Counted from the first letter of the stretch, positions 1-8,907 are shown. The stretch is 64,000 nucleotides of DNA from Bin5 sp965218625 (GCA_965218625.1 CBDCLG010000012.1:428577-492576); one strand, 5' to 3'. The notes: a model not told the origin generated them from the sequence alone. Translations and numbers: made by a program.

Positions 1-940
1 CCTCGACCTCGTCATTCAGTTCGGTGCCGGTGCCGTGGGCCAGAATGACGTCGACATCCTCCGGGGCGACGTTGGAATAGCGCAGGGCCTTTCGGATAGC
101 GCGGCTGGCGCCTTCTGCGCTGGGGTCCGGCGCGGTCAGATGGTAGGCGTCGCCGGTCAACGCGCCGCCAAGCACTTCAGCATAAATCTTGGCGCCGCGT
201 GCCTTGGCGTGCTCCTCGCTCTCCATGATCATCGTGACCGCCCCTTCACCGCTGACAAAACCATTGCGATCGATGGAGAATGGACGGCAGGCCTTCTCCG
301 GTATGTGCGTGTCTTTCGAAAGCGGCCCCATGTTGCCGAAGGCGGCAAAAGTTAGCATGGAGATGGCCGACTCGGTGCCGCCGGCGATCATGACGTCGGC
401 TTCGCCCCGCTGCAAAAAGTGATAGGCCTCCAGAATCGAGTAATGGCCGCTGGCGCAAGCCGCCGCGCTGGTCATCACCGGCCCGCGTGCGCCGACTGCC
501 ATCGAGACGACGCAACTGGCCGCGTTGGCCATGGCGCTGGGGACGACGAACGGCCCGACCGTTTTCCATGACTTCTGCACCAGTTTTTCGGTGGCGAACT
601 CGATCTCTATGATGCCGCCGCCGCCGGTCGCCATCGTGACGCCGACCTCATCCCGGTTCTCTTCGTTGATCTCCAACCCGGCGTCCGACAAGGCCTGGAC
701 CGTGGAAGCGACGGCAAACTGTGTCGAACGGGCCGTGCGGCGTATGACCTTTCGGTCCATGTACTGCCGGGCATCGAACTCCTTCACCTCGCAGGCGATG
801 TTGTACGGCATTTCGCCGGCTTCGAACAGAGTCAACGGACCGGCGCCGGACTTGCCGATGAGGAGATTTTGCCAGAATGTGCAGGGGTCACTGCCAATGG
901 GTGTGATCGCGCCCATGCCTGTGATCACAATCCGTTTCAT
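1..940 (-). CDS. fabF: Beta-ketoacyl-ACP synthase II, 3' end beyond the window
   Basis: This gene encodes the condensing enzyme of type II fatty-acid elongation, which joins malonyl-ACP to a growing acyl-ACP in the cytoplasm. The protein begins MKRIVITGMGAITPIG, the usual KAS II start. It shows the nucleophilic cysteine at residue 162 within SAAACASG and the first catalytic histidine at about residue 302 in HGTGTELND. Roughly 313 residues are visible out of a usual 410 or so, so the second active-site His lies outside the window. The ATG at 938-940 is preceded by an AAGGAAGG ribosome binding site. A consensus promoter lies about 150 bases upstream, so it is probably transcribed separately from pyrCB. 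The family call is secure; fabF rather than fabB is based on overall sequence style. Confidence 0.93.
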   Translation of the reverse strand, partial: MKRIVITGMGAITPIGSDPCTFWQNLLIGKSGAGPLTLFEAGEMPYNIACEVKEFDARQYMDRKVIRRTARSTQFAVASTVQALSDAGLEINEENRDEVGVTMATGGGGIIEIEFATEKLVQKSWKTVGPFVVPSAMANAASCVVSMAVGARGPVMTSAAACASGHYSILEAYHFLQRGEADVMIAGGTESAISMLTFAAFGNMGPLSKDTHIPEKACRPFSIDRNGFVSGEGAVTMIMESEEHAKARGAKIYAEVLGGALTGDAYHLTAPDPSAEGASRAIRKALRYSNVAPEDVDVILAHGTGTELNDEVE

Positions 941-1261
941 ACCATCCTTCCTTCTTCATCCAAAACGCGTCTCTGTTGCGAAGATACAGATTCCAGGGGC
1001 GGCACGAATCGGGGACGCAGAATTCAATCGGTACAAACGCCTCAAGCGCCAGTTGGACTTGCTGCGATCGTCTTTCGGGCAGAATTCCGAAAATTATAGA
1101 GGAGACCTTTCATGACGTCAAGAATCGGGGCCGATTTTTGGAAGAGTAAGTTGCTCGCGGGCGGCAAGCCGAAGAGAAATGCATCCGTTCTGAAGCGGCG
1201 TAAGAGAATTGGGCGAGCACAGCGCCGCGTTCTGCTCCCGTAGCCACACTTAAAGCGGGCG
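941..1261. other. Intergenic region between fabF and pyrB
   Basis: These 321 bases separate the pyrB stop from the fabF start, both genes being on the minus strand. The only clear signal is the fabF promoter at 1093-1121. A 43-codon plus-strand frame at 1112-1243 overlaps that promoter and is not considered a gene. Confidence 0.6.
1093..1121 (-). promoter_or_regulatory. Sigma70-type promoter for fabF
   Basis: Read on the minus strand this is TTGACG, a 17-base spacer, then TATAAT, i.e. nearly perfect -35 and -10 boxes. It leaves a leader of about 145 bases before the fabF ATG at 940. The same TTGACG-N17-TATAAT arrangement precedes ssrA in this window. Confidence 0.75.
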
Positions 1262-2203
1262 TTACGCTTTGCCCAGGAGCGCAGCGAGCAGCGCCATTCG
1301 AATATACATGCCGTTGCGCATCTGGCGAAAGTAGGCGGCGCGGGGATCGTCATCCATGGCGTAGCTGATTTCGCCTACGCGCGGCAGCGGGTGCATGATT
1401 ATCATCTTCCTCCTGGCCCGCGCCATCAACTCCTGGTCGACAATAAAGTAATCTTTGACCCTGTCATATTCGGCCAGATCGGTGAACCGCTCCCTTTGCA
1501 CACGCGTCATATAGAGCACATCCGCCTCGCCGATGACCGAATTCAGATCCTGTTCCTGGCGGCAGGTGTGGCCGGACGCCTCGACCGCCTCGATCAGATC
1601 GGCCGGCAGCCGCAGAATCTCCGGGCTGACGAAGACGAAAGTGACATCGTAGTTCAGCAACAGTTTGGTCAGGCTGTGGACGGTGCGCCCGTAGCGCAGG
1701 TCGCCGACCATCACGACCGTCAGACCGTCGATCTGCTGCAGCTCCTCCTGCACTGTGAAGATATCGAGGAGGGCCTGCGTCGGGTGCTCGCCGATCCCGT
1801 CGCCGGCGTTGATGACCGGCTTATCAGCATAGTAGGCGGCCGTGGCCGCCGCGCCCACTTCGGGATGGCGGATTACGATTACGTCGGCGTAACATTCGAG
1901 TGTGCGCACCGTGTCGGGCAGGCTCTCTCCCTTGCTGACCGAGCTGTATTGAACGTTGTTGATTGGGATGACCTGGCCGCCGAGGCGTTGCATGGCTGCC
2001 GTAAAGCTGGAGCTTGTCCGCGTCGACGGCTCATAAAACAGGTTGGCCAGAATCTTGCCCTGCAGCAGCTCCGCGCCGCCGAACCGCTCGACCAATACAC
2101 GCATTTCGTGCGCGACCCCGAAGATCGCAGTCAAAGCGGCGCGATCAAACTGGTCAACGCTGAGGATGTCCTGCCCCGCGAAACTCCCTATCGTATCTGC
2201 CAT
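1262..2203 (-). CDS. pyrB: Aspartate carbamoyltransferase catalytic subunit
   Basis: ATCase joins carbamoyl phosphate and L-aspartate to give N-carbamoyl-L-aspartate, the committed step of pyrimidine synthesis. The 313-residue protein has the usual catalytic-chain length. It carries the carbamoyl-phosphate loop FYEPSTRTSS at about residues 56-65 and the aspartate-domain motif HPLPRVGEI at about 271. It follows pyrC after a 24-base gap and is probably co-transcribed with it from the promoter at 3410-3438. No pyrI regulatory-chain gene lies beside it, which suggests an unregulated trimer-type or DHOase-associated enzyme (inference). Separated from ornithine carbamoyltransferase (argF, also in this window) by the HPLPR motif and the pyrC linkage. 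Confidence 0.95.
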   Translation of the reverse strand: MADTIGSFAGQDILSVDQFDRAALTAIFGVAHEMRVLVERFGGAELLQGKILANLFYEPSTRTSSSFTAAMQRLGGQVIPINNVQYSSVSKGESLPDTVRTLECYADVIVIRHPEVGAAATAAYYADKPVINAGDGIGEHPTQALLDIFTVQEELQQIDGLTVVMVGDLRYGRTVHSLTKLLLNYDVTFVFVSPEILRLPADLIEAVEASGHTCRQEQDLNSVIGEADVLYMTRVQRERFTDLAEYDRVKDYFIVDQELMARARRKMIIMHPLPRVGEISYAMDDDPRAAYFRQMRNGMYIRMALLAALLGKA

Positions 2204-2227
2204 GTGAACCTTTCCCCCGACCTCCTG

Positions 2228-3376
2228 TTACTGTTCGCTGTATTGAAAGAGGACGCGTCCACCGCCCGGCGCGGCCAGCACCTGTTCGCCGTCAAAAACG
2301 GTCTCGCCCCGCAAGACCACCTTCTCCACGCGGCCCTTCACTTGCCGCCCGGCAAAGGGGGTCCAGCCGCAACGGGCCCGCGTCGTCTCGTCGCTCAACG
2401 AATAGACCCTGTCCACATCTACCTCGACCCATGTCTGCGGCTGTCCGGGCAGAGCATAGATGCGGCGTGGATTCTCGACGCAGCGCAGCAGCACGTCGTC
2501 CAGTTCAAGCCGGCCTGCGTCGACGGCTGTCAGCAGCAGGGGCAGCATCGTCTCAACGCCGGGAACGCCCGGCAGCGGGGCCTGTCCGGACGATGCCGGC
2601 GGGTCCTCTGCCATGCCCTTTTCCGAAAGCGTGTGGGGCGCATGATCGGTGGCGAAAATATCGATCACCTCCAGATTCTCCCACAGGGCCGCCACGTCGT
2701 CGGGCGTCGCCAGCTTCGGCCGCATATCAAAGCGATTTCCACCGCGATTGAACACCTCTTCAGTCAGGAAAAGGTGGTGGGGCGTCGCCTCGCAGGTGAC
2801 AGGGAGACCCTTCTCCTTGGCGGCGCGGATCAGCTCGATCTCGCTGCGGAGGCTGACATGGACGATGTGAAGGGGTACATCATAGAGATGACAGAGGCTG
2901 AGACAGACGGGAACCATCAGCTCCTCGGCGTGAACGGCGACCGGGCCAAGTGATGTGGCAGGCGATGCGTCCGGTCTCCAGCCGTCCAGCTCGGCCGCGC
3001 GCGCCGCCCACGTCCTAAAGAGGCGGTGGAGCAGGCCCAGCTCCTCGATGCGAAGACTGCCGAAGGTCTCGTTGACGTAGATCTTGAGGCCGCACGCCCG
3101 CGACGCGGCTGGCAGATAGGCGTCGAGATCGGCCACGGTCGCGCCGACAAACAACCCCACGTCACAGACGGCCCGGGCCCGGGCCAGTTCGACCTTCTCC
3201 TGCAGCCTGCGCGGGGTCGAGGTGGGTGGCTCGGTGTTGGGCATGTCCAGCACGGTCGTGACGCCGCCGGCAAGCGCCGCACAGGTGCCGGAGTGGAAGT
3301 CCTCTTTGTGTGTGTAGCCCGGTTCTCGCAAATGAACGTGTGCGTCAACGAGGCCGGACAGCCGTAACGTCGCCAT
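2228..3376 (-). CDS. pyrC: Dihydroorotase
   Basis: This enzyme cyclises carbamoyl-aspartate to dihydroorotate in de novo pyrimidine synthesis. The 382-residue protein starts almost directly at the metal-binding motif DAHVHLREPG (His13, His15), so it has a very short N-terminal segment. A later ATDHAPHT motif supplies another amidohydrolase metal/catalytic Asp-His group. It is the first gene of a pyrC-pyrB operon on the minus strand, with a promoter 34 bases upstream of the ATG at 3374-3376. Belongs to the amidohydrolase superfamily; hydantoinase or allantoinase is possible in principle, but the direct pyrB neighbour makes dihydroorotase by far the best reading. Confidence 0.94.
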   Translation of the reverse strand: MATLRLSGLVDAHVHLREPGYTHKEDFHSGTCAALAGGVTTVLDMPNTEPPTSTPRRLQEKVELARARAVCDVGLFVGATVADLDAYLPAASRACGLKIYVNETFGSLRIEELGLLHRLFRTWAARAAELDGWRPDASPATSLGPVAVHAEELMVPVCLSLCHLYDVPLHIVHVSLRSEIELIRAAKEKGLPVTCEATPHHLFLTEEVFNRGGNRFDMRPKLATPDDVAALWENLEVIDIFATDHAPHTLSEKGMAEDPPASSGQAPLPGVPGVETMLPLLLTAVDAGRLELDDVLLRCVENPRRIYALPGQPQTWVEVDVDRVYSLSDETTRARCGWTPFAGRQVKGRVEKVVLRGETVFDGEQVLAAPGGGRVLFQYSEQ

Positions 3377-3409
3377 CTCTCGCCTGCCTGTTGCAGAACA
3401 AACTGCCCC

Positions 3410-3438
3410 ATTTTACTTGAATGTTGCGCATGCGGCAA
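3410..3438 (-). promoter_or_regulatory. Promoter of the pyrC-pyrB operon
   Basis: On the minus strand: TTGCCG, a 17-base spacer, TAAAAT. It ends 34 bases before the pyrC ATG, a short leader with no obvious room for a PyrR-type attenuator. It is divergent from the hemC promoter at 3487. Confidence 0.6.
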
Positions 3439-3486
3439 CAGACGCGTGCAATCGGGGTTGGTATCCACCGTACATGGCGGTCACAC

Positions 3487-3515
3487 TTGACCGGCAAATA
3501 CCCTGCTGCTATGCT
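3487..3515 (+). promoter_or_regulatory. Promoter of the hemC-hemD-hemB genes
   Basis: TTGACC, a 17-base spacer, then TATGCT. It lies about 130 bases upstream of the hemC ATG and is back-to-back with the pyrCB promoter. Confidence 0.55.
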
Positions 3516-3646
3516 AACGCCATCTCTCGCGGGGATGGTTGTGGGGAACGCCCTACCTGCAGCCGCCTTCGCATTTGGGTCCGACCATTCGACCGCCCCC
3601 CAGCCGGCGCTGGTCGCGGCGGCATACTCCCGGTTTCCGATCCGAA

Positions 3647-4705
3647 ATGTCCACGCCTCGTCACATCCGACTCGGCAGCCGCGGTTCGGCCCTGGCGCTC
3701 TGGCAGACAGAGCATGTGGCGGCCTGCTTGCGGTCCCGCTATCCTGACCTGACAGTCGAAACGGTTGTATTCAAGACCAGGGGTGACCGGTTCCAGGACA
3801 GGCCGTTGCCCAGCATCGGGGGCAAGGGACTGTTCACGCTGGAGCTGGAGGAAAGTCTGCGCGCTGGAGGTATCGACGGCGCCGTCCACAGCCTGAAAGA
3901 TCTGCCCGTTGCCGATCCACCGGGGCTGGCGCTGGGCGCGGTTCCAGTCAGGGGTGACGTGACCGATGCGCTGGTCGTGCGCGGCGAACTTGAAGAAGTC
4001 GCAAAGCCAAGTGAGCCGGCCCGCACCGGTGCACCCGCTCAGACGGGGGGCCATGACCTCGCCGTACTGTCCGAAGGCGCCGTAGTCGGCACGGGCAGCC
4101 GCCGCCGGGCCGCCCAACTCCTGGCGCGGCGCCCTGATCTGCGCATCCTGGACATTCGCGGCAATGTGGATACCCGCGTCCGCAAAACGCTCGACCCAAC
4201 CGGCCCCTATGATGCCGTGGTTCTGGCAACCGCCGGTCTCAAGCGTCTGGGCCTGGACGCGCAAATCTGCCTAACGCTGCCGCGCGAGACGATGTTGCCG
4301 GCACCGGGACAGGGCGCGCTGGCGCTGCAGTGCAGGCGGGATGCCGAATGGCTGGCCCTGTTCGGCGCCATCGATGATCAGAATACGCGGGCGGCAGTTA
4401 CGGCCGAACGCGCTTTCCTGGCCGGGCTCGGCGGGGGCTGTCGCGCGCCGGTTGCCGCGCTGGGTGAACGGCTTGGGGACGGCGGCGCGACGGACGGAGA
4501 GGCGGAAAAGAATCTGTTGTTGCGGGGACGCGTCAGCACATTGGACGGCAGCCGCCAGATCGATATATGGTTGACCGGACCCTGCAGTGAAGCCAAGGCG
4601 TTGGGCCGCAGCCTGGCACAGTTAGCGCTTCGCAAAGGCGCGCAGGAGATCATCGAACAGGTCGCCGGGATCGACGAGCCGGCGGAAGATGACCGGCAGC
4701 CATAG
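3647..4705 (+). CDS. hemC: Hydroxymethylbilane synthase (porphobilinogen deaminase)
   Basis: It polymerises four porphobilinogen units into hydroxymethylbilane in the tetrapyrrole pathway. The ATG at 3647 gives MSTPRHIRLGSRGSALALWQ, the family N-terminus; an upstream frame extension to 3539 has no family resemblance. Visible are HSLKDLP at 81-87 with the catalytic Asp85 and Cys265 in GGGCRAP, which binds the dipyrromethane cofactor. At 352 residues it is about 40 longer than typical. The extra length sits mainly at residues 114-142, a hydrophilic Pro/Gly-rich insertion before GTGSRRRAAQL. First gene of hemC-hemD-hemB. Confidence 0.95.
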   Translation: MSTPRHIRLGSRGSALALWQTEHVAACLRSRYPDLTVETVVFKTRGDRFQDRPLPSIGGKGLFTLELEESLRAGGIDGAVHSLKDLPVADPPGLALGAVPVRGDVTDALVVRGELEEVAKPSEPARTGAPAQTGGHDLAVLSEGAVVGTGSRRRAAQLLARRPDLRILDIRGNVDTRVRKTLDPTGPYDAVVLATAGLKRLGLDAQICLTLPRETMLPAPGQGALALQCRRDAEWLALFGAIDDQNTRAAVTAERAFLAGLGGGCRAPVAALGERLGDGGATDGEAEKNLLLRGRVSTLDGSRQIDIWLTGPCSEAKALGRSLAQLALRKGAQEIIEQVAGIDEPAEDDRQP

Positions 4706-4749
4706 CCGGTCTATTCTGCCTGCAACAGGGAGCCGAACGAGCCTGAAAG

Positions 4750-5550
4750 ATGGGTGCGCAACCGCTGGCGGGACTTCGCATCGTCAATACCCGCGCGGTG
4801 CGCCAGGCGCCCTCCTTGACCCGCCTTTTGGAGGCCGAGGGCGCGGAGGTACTGCACTATCCTACCGTCGAAGTCGTGCCGTGTGCCGATTCAGGAAAAC
4901 TTGACGGGGCGATTCGGGCGCTGGCCGCCGGGCGGTTCGACTGGTTGGTGATCACGAGCGCCAACACCGTCTACGTCCTGGCCGACCGGATGCGAGATTT
5001 GGGCATTCAGCGAAAGGACGGGACCTGGTCCAAAACGAATGTGGCCGCGGTCGGTTCAGCGACCGCGGCCGCGATCAGAGAGGAGTTGGACCTCTCCGCA
5101 GACCTGGTGCCGGAAGAATATGTGGCCGAGTCCCTGGCTGGCGGTTTGCACGTGGGAAGAGGGAGCCGTATTTTGCTGCCCCAGTCGACGATTGCACGGC
5201 TGGCGCTGGCGAATGCGCTGCGCGCGGCCGGGGCCGAAGTGACGCAGGTGGCGGCCTATCGCACGACGGTCGGCCGTGGCGGGGACGATCTGCCGGCACA
5301 GCTCCGCCGGGGAAATGTCGATGCTGTCCTCTTCACGAGCGCGTCAACCGTAGCCAATTTCGTCGCCCGGGTGGAAGCCGAGGGAGGAGATAAGAAAATG
5401 CTGCGCGGCGCGGCGGTGGCCTGCATCGGCCCCCTGACGGCTGAGGCGGCGCGCAGACGCGGTTTTCATGTCCAGGTCATGGCCAGAAATCGGACCGTCG
5501 AAGGGCTGGTCGATGGCCTCAAAGCCCATTTTTCCGACGGTACAGGATGA
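4750..5550 (+). CDS. hemD: Uroporphyrinogen-III synthase
   Basis: It closes hydroxymethylbilane to uroporphyrinogen III with inversion of ring D. The 266-residue protein has the HemD bilobal pattern: an N-terminal NTRAVRQAPSLTRLLEAEGA segment, DWLVITSANTV at about 74-84, and AVLFTSASTVANF in the second half. This family is poorly conserved, so the call rests on these segments plus its position 44 bases after hemC and just before hemB. Its C-terminus overlaps a frame extension of hemB, but the preferred hemB start lies 65 bases downstream. Confidence 0.88.
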   Translation: MGAQPLAGLRIVNTRAVRQAPSLTRLLEAEGAEVLHYPTVEVVPCADSGKLDGAIRALAAGRFDWLVITSANTVYVLADRMRDLGIQRKDGTWSKTNVAAVGSATAAAIREELDLSADLVPEEYVAESLAGGLHVGRGSRILLPQSTIARLALANALRAAGAEVTQVAAYRTTVGRGGDDLPAQLRRGNVDAVLFTSASTVANFVARVEAEGGDKKMLRGAAVACIGPLTAEAARRRGFHVQVMARNRTVEGLVDGLKAHFSDGTG

Positions 5551-5615
5551 GAGCGCAGGGTATTCGCGCCCGCTTGAGCCCAGGCGCGCGCAAGCAACAA
5601 AAAGGCGGACCAACG

Positions 5616-6680
5616 ATGAATGTATTGCAACCAATGCCTGCCACAGTTTACCAGGAATCGACCGCGCCCGACTCCGTTCAACGCCCGCGACGGACGCGTA
5701 TCAGCCCCGCCCTGCGGCGCATGGTGCGCGAGACGACGCTTTCACCGGCGGACTTCATCTATCCCCTTTTCGTCCGCCACGGCAGAGGAGAGCGGCGGCC
5801 GATCGCCTCGATGCCGGGCCAGTTCCAGCTCTCGGTCGACCAGCTGGCTGCGGAAGCCGAGATGGTCCTGGAACTGGGCATCCCGGCCGTGATCCTGTTC
5901 GGCATTCCGGCCGAAAAGGACTGGTGCGGCAGCGACAACTTCAGTCCCGGCGGCGTCGTTCCCGAAGCCATCCGCGCCCTCAAGGCGGCCGCGCCGGAGC
6001 TGATCGTCATCTCCGACATGTGCTTCTGCGAATATACCGACCACGGCCACTGCGGGCTGATCAACAGGCCCGGCGCGGACGACTACAACGCTGGGCTCCC
6101 CGAGGGCTATCTGCTCAACGACCCGACGCTGGAGCTGTTAGGGCGGGCCTCTGTTGTCCACGCCGAGGCGGGCGCCGACGTGATCGCCCCTTCGGCGATG
6201 TTGGACCACATGGTGGCGGCCATCCGCCGCGCCCTCGACGAGGCCAGCCTTGAGCATGTGTCGATTCTGAGCTACGCCGCCAAGTACGCCAGCAGCTTCT
6301 ACGGCCCCTTCCGCGACGCGGCCGAAAGCCCGCCCTCCTTCGGCGACCGCAGCCAGTATCAGATGGACCCTGCCAACCGCCGCGAGGCGCTCAAGGAGGT
6401 CGCGCTCGACGTGGACGAAGGCGCCGACATGATCATGGTCAAGCCGGCGCTGCCCTACCTGGACGTGCTCGCCGCCGTGCGGCAGCAGTTCAACCTGCCC
6501 ACCGCCGCCTACCAGGTCAGTGGCGAGTACGCCATGCTCCACGCGGCCGCGGCCAACGGCTGGCTCGACCTGCGCAAGTGCGCGCTCGAAAGCCTGACCA
6601 GCATAAAGCGCGCCGGCGCCGACATGATCCTGACCTATTTTGCCAAGGACGCGGCCCGCTGGCTGGACGGTAGTCAGTAG
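5616..6680 (+). CDS. hemB: Delta-aminolevulinic acid dehydratase (porphobilinogen synthase)
   Basis: It condenses two 5-aminolevulinate molecules to porphobilinogen. The ATG at 5616 follows AAGGCGG and gives 354 residues; the 5547 alternative adds 23 residues with no family character. Zinc-site cysteines 136, 138 and 146 lie in DMCFCEYTDHGHC. The two active-site lysines are K223 (SYAAKYASSFYGPF) and the Schiff-base lysine K276 (MIMVKPALPY). This is the zinc-type active site rather than the Asp-rich magnesium type. A 7-base tandem repeat begins within the last two codons (see 6672-6720). Confidence 0.96.
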   Translation: MNVLQPMPATVYQESTAPDSVQRPRRTRISPALRRMVRETTLSPADFIYPLFVRHGRGERRPIASMPGQFQLSVDQLAAEAEMVLELGIPAVILFGIPAEKDWCGSDNFSPGGVVPEAIRALKAAAPELIVISDMCFCEYTDHGHCGLINRPGADDYNAGLPEGYLLNDPTLELLGRASVVHAEAGADVIAPSAMLDHMVAAIRRALDEASLEHVSILSYAAKYASSFYGPFRDAAESPPSFGDRSQYQMDPANRREALKEVALDVDEGADMIMVKPALPYLDVLAAVRQQFNLPTAAYQVSGEYAMLHAAAANGWLDLRKCALESLTSIKRAGADMILTYFAKDAARWLDGSQ

Positions 6681-6720
6681 CCAGTGGTCAGTGACCAGTG
6701 GCCCGTTGCCAGTGGCCGGT
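6672..6720 (+). repeat. Heptanucleotide tandem repeat, seven units, overlapping the hemB stop
   Basis: Seven consecutive 7-mers: TCAGTAG, CCAGTGG, TCAGTGA, CCAGTGG, CCCGTTG, CCAGTGG, CCGGTGG. The consensus is CCAGTGG. The first unit contains the hemB stop TAG (6678-6680). A similar heptad array of different sequence lies between coxL and coxM. Confidence 0.75.
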
Positions 6721-6746
6721 GGCTGACCGGGAGATGCATGCCAGAT

Positions 6747-6775
6747 TTGCCGATACCAACCCCTTTGGCTATACT
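6747..6775 (+). promoter_or_regulatory. Promoter for tRNA-Ser and SRP RNA
   Basis: TTGCCG, a 17-base spacer, then TATACT, ending 57 bases upstream of the tRNA. The two RNA genes that follow are 29 bases apart and are probably co-transcribed. Confidence 0.55.
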
Positions 6776-6832
6776 GATTCGGCTTTTGGAAAGAGCTGCC
6801 TGCATCAAGTCAGTTGGGCGCTGTTCCAGTTC

Positions 6833-6921
<89 letters not shown>

Positions 6922-6948
6922 TCGCGTGTTTGCATCGCTTCGTCAGTT

Positions 6949-7043
6949 GCCGGGTCCTGTGCGGCAGGACACCGTGAACCCCGTCAGGGCCGGAAGGCAG
7001 CAGCGGTAAGCGATTCGTCCTGGGTGCCACAGGGGCGCCTGGT
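6949..7043 (+). ncRNA. ffs: Signal recognition particle RNA, small bacterial (4.5S) type
   Basis: Contains the invariant domain IV core CCGTCAGGGCCGGAAGGCAG followed by CAGC, which binds Ffh. Flanking arms pair: CAGGAC (6965-6970) with GTCCTG (7017-7022), CCTGTG with CACAGG, and CCGGG (6950-6954) with CCTGG (7038-7042). The ends are set from this pairing and may be off by a few bases. It has no Alu domain, as usual outside Gram-positives. It lies immediately after tRNA-Ser. Confidence 0.92.
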
Positions 7044-7174
7044 GGCTGGCGGAGCGGTGCGAACACGCGACTCTCTTTGCCGATCGTCCGCTTCCCCACA
7101 TCTGCCTGAATCCAGAACGACAGCCGTGCGGTCGGTGTTGGCCTCGCATGAGTTTCCCGCGTGTACGGAACCGA

Positions 7175-8461
7175 ATGTCTCTGCCCAAACACAAACCAGC
7201 GAGTCTCTTTCTTATCATCAGCGGCGGGCGGTCGCTATTCAACGCGCTGGTCTTCACGATCAATCTGGTCTACCAGGTGGAAACGGTAGGGCTGAACCCG
7301 CTGCAACTTGTGTTGGTGGGAACCGTTCTCGAAGTGACGGGCGTCCTGTTGGAGGTGCCGACCGGCGCGGTCGCGGACATCTACTCGCGGCGTCTGTCGG
7401 TGATCGTGGGCATGGCGCTCGTCGGCTGCGGATTTCTGCTGGAAGGTTCGATCCCGCTGTTCTGGGCAGTGCTGGGAGCGCAGGTCCTGTGGGGCGCCGG
7501 ATACACGTTTATCAGCGGCGCGCTTCAGGCCTGGCTGGCAGACGAGATCGGCGCGGACAGTGCTGGACCGGTCTTCTCTGCGTTCGTCGCAGGTGGGACT
7601 GGCCGCCGGGCTTGGTTGGTACCGGCGCAAGCGTTTGGCTGGCGCGAAGCTGGCTGCAACTGCCGATTATCACGGGTGGCGCGCTCTACATCGCGCTGGC
7701 CGCCTACCTTGCGCTGACGATGCCGGAACGCAGCTTCCGCCCGGCGCCGGCGGCTGAACGCGAAACTTGGAAGCAGATGACGCATACCGCGCGCGCAGGA
7801 CTGCGCTCAGTTCGCAGTCATTCCGGCCTGCGCGTTCTGGTCGGTCTCAGCTTGATAACGGGCCTTTACAGCGAGGGCTACGACCGCCTGTGGACCCCGC
7901 ATCTGTTGCAGAACTTCACAATTCCTTCGCTCTTCGGCCAGGACCACCCGGTGCTCTGGTTCGGCGTTATCGGGGTGGGCGCGACCCTGACCGGCATCGC
8001 CGCCAATGAGCTGGCGCGCCGCGGCGAGGCCACCGAAATACAGGGGCGCCTGTTGAACTGGTTGACGCTGGTTCTACGCGCTTCTGCCGGCAAGTCTGCT
8101 GCTCCTGGCCTGGACGCGCAGCTTCTGGCTTGTGCTGCTCGCGCTCTGGCTGATCAGCCTCTGCCGCAGCACGCGCGACCCGCTGGAGAGCGCATGGATC
8201 GTCCGAGTGACGCCCAGCGCGCAGCGGGCTACGGTCATCTCGCTGTGGGGACAGGCGAACTCTCTCGGGCAGGTTTTCGGCGGGCCGTTGGTAGGCTGGG
8301 TCGGAACAATCGCGCGCATTCCTGCAGCGCTGACGGTCTCTTCGTCGATGCTGCTGCCGGCGCAATGGCTGCTGGCGCTGGCGCGGGGCGGAGAACAGCC
8401 GCCAGAGAACGCCCCCCGAAACGGGAAAGACTCTGACAAAATTAAGACGCCTTCGAATTGA
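7175..8461 (+). pseudogene. MFS transporter, interrupted by three apparent frameshifts
   Basis: A major facilitator superfamily permease of about 425 residues is recovered only by joining frames. MSLPKHKPASLFLIISGGRS to about 7575 has the TM1-4 pattern with GAVADIYSRR, the MFS loop 2-3 signature. LRSSQVGLAAGL follows in a second frame and VGTGASVWLARSW to about 8070 in a third. FYALLPASLLLLAW to the stop TGA at 8459-8461 returns to the first frame. Each break is explained by one extra base, near 7576, 7608-7610 and 8071. There are no internal stops and the C-terminus is normal, so sequencing indels are more likely than decay. Substrate unknown. The stop overlaps the -35 box of the ssrA promoter. 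Confidence 0.75.
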
Positions 8462-8486
8462 CGAAAGAGATCAATTGGGCTATAAT
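8458..8486 (+). promoter_or_regulatory. ssrA promoter
   Basis: TTGACG at 8458-8463, a 17-base spacer, TATAAT at 8481-8486, 11 bases before the tmRNA 5' end at 8498. The -35 box overlaps the stop codon of the MFS gene. Confidence 0.8.
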
Positions 8487-8497
8487 GGGTGCGTTAA

Positions 8498-8907
8498 GGG
8501 GATGATCGGCTTCGACGGGGCATTGTCAGGCCTGAGACTGCAAGCCGTAGAGCGTCGACTACGTTAAAAAGGCGCAAAACATACAAATGCCAAGAACACA
8601 GGCATGGCTTTCAACTTTGGCTTCACCCCGGCCGCTTCCGCGGCTGTGGCTGCCTAAGTAAGCCACCGGCCCTTTAAAAAGGGCCACGGCCCGACCCGGT
8701 GGGGCCAGCAGGCCGGGCGGTCGCCGTCATACACTGTGAGCTGCAGCAGCGGTACGCCGATAGCGCTGCCTAAGTGAATCGGCTAACCGGAGAAGCGCCT
8801 CGCGTCGATCCGAGGCCCGCCGGTGAACCTCTTGAAGGTCGACTATGCTTGTAGACGTTTCAGGGCGAATGTTGCGGACGCGGGTTCGATTCCCGCCATC
8901 TCCACCA
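8498..8907 (+). ncRNA. ssrA: Transfer-messenger RNA (one-piece)
   Basis: Rescues stalled ribosomes by trans-translation. The 5' end GGGGATGATCGGCTTCGACGGGG pairs through GGGGATG with CATCTCC before the encoded CCA at 8905-8907, and the 3' T arm is CGGGTTCGATTCCCG. The tag frame starts at GCA 8574 and ends at TAA 8655-8657. It encodes 27 residues starting AKHTNAKNTGM and ending ASAAVAA, a hydrophobic Ala-rich degron end. Downstream are GC-rich pseudoknot-like hairpins, for example GGCCCTTT/AAAGGGCC. At 410 nucleotides with 27 tag codons it is on the long side; many bacteria have 8-15 codons or so. Confidence 0.95.

Noticed and set aside
1112..1243. Plus-strand 43-codon basic frame with GAGGAG before its ATG
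   Set aside because: It overlaps the near-perfect minus-strand fabF promoter, has no recognisable family, and the GAGGAG is the complement of promoter spacer bases.
1391..2953. Plus-strand 520-codon frame
   Set aside because: It is antisense to pyrB and pyrC, both of which have clear catalytic motifs; a codon-bias shadow in G+C-rich DNA.
3377..3409. PyrR-type attenuator in the pyrC leader
   Set aside because: The leader from the promoter to the ATG is only about 30 bases and holds no terminator or antiterminator stems.
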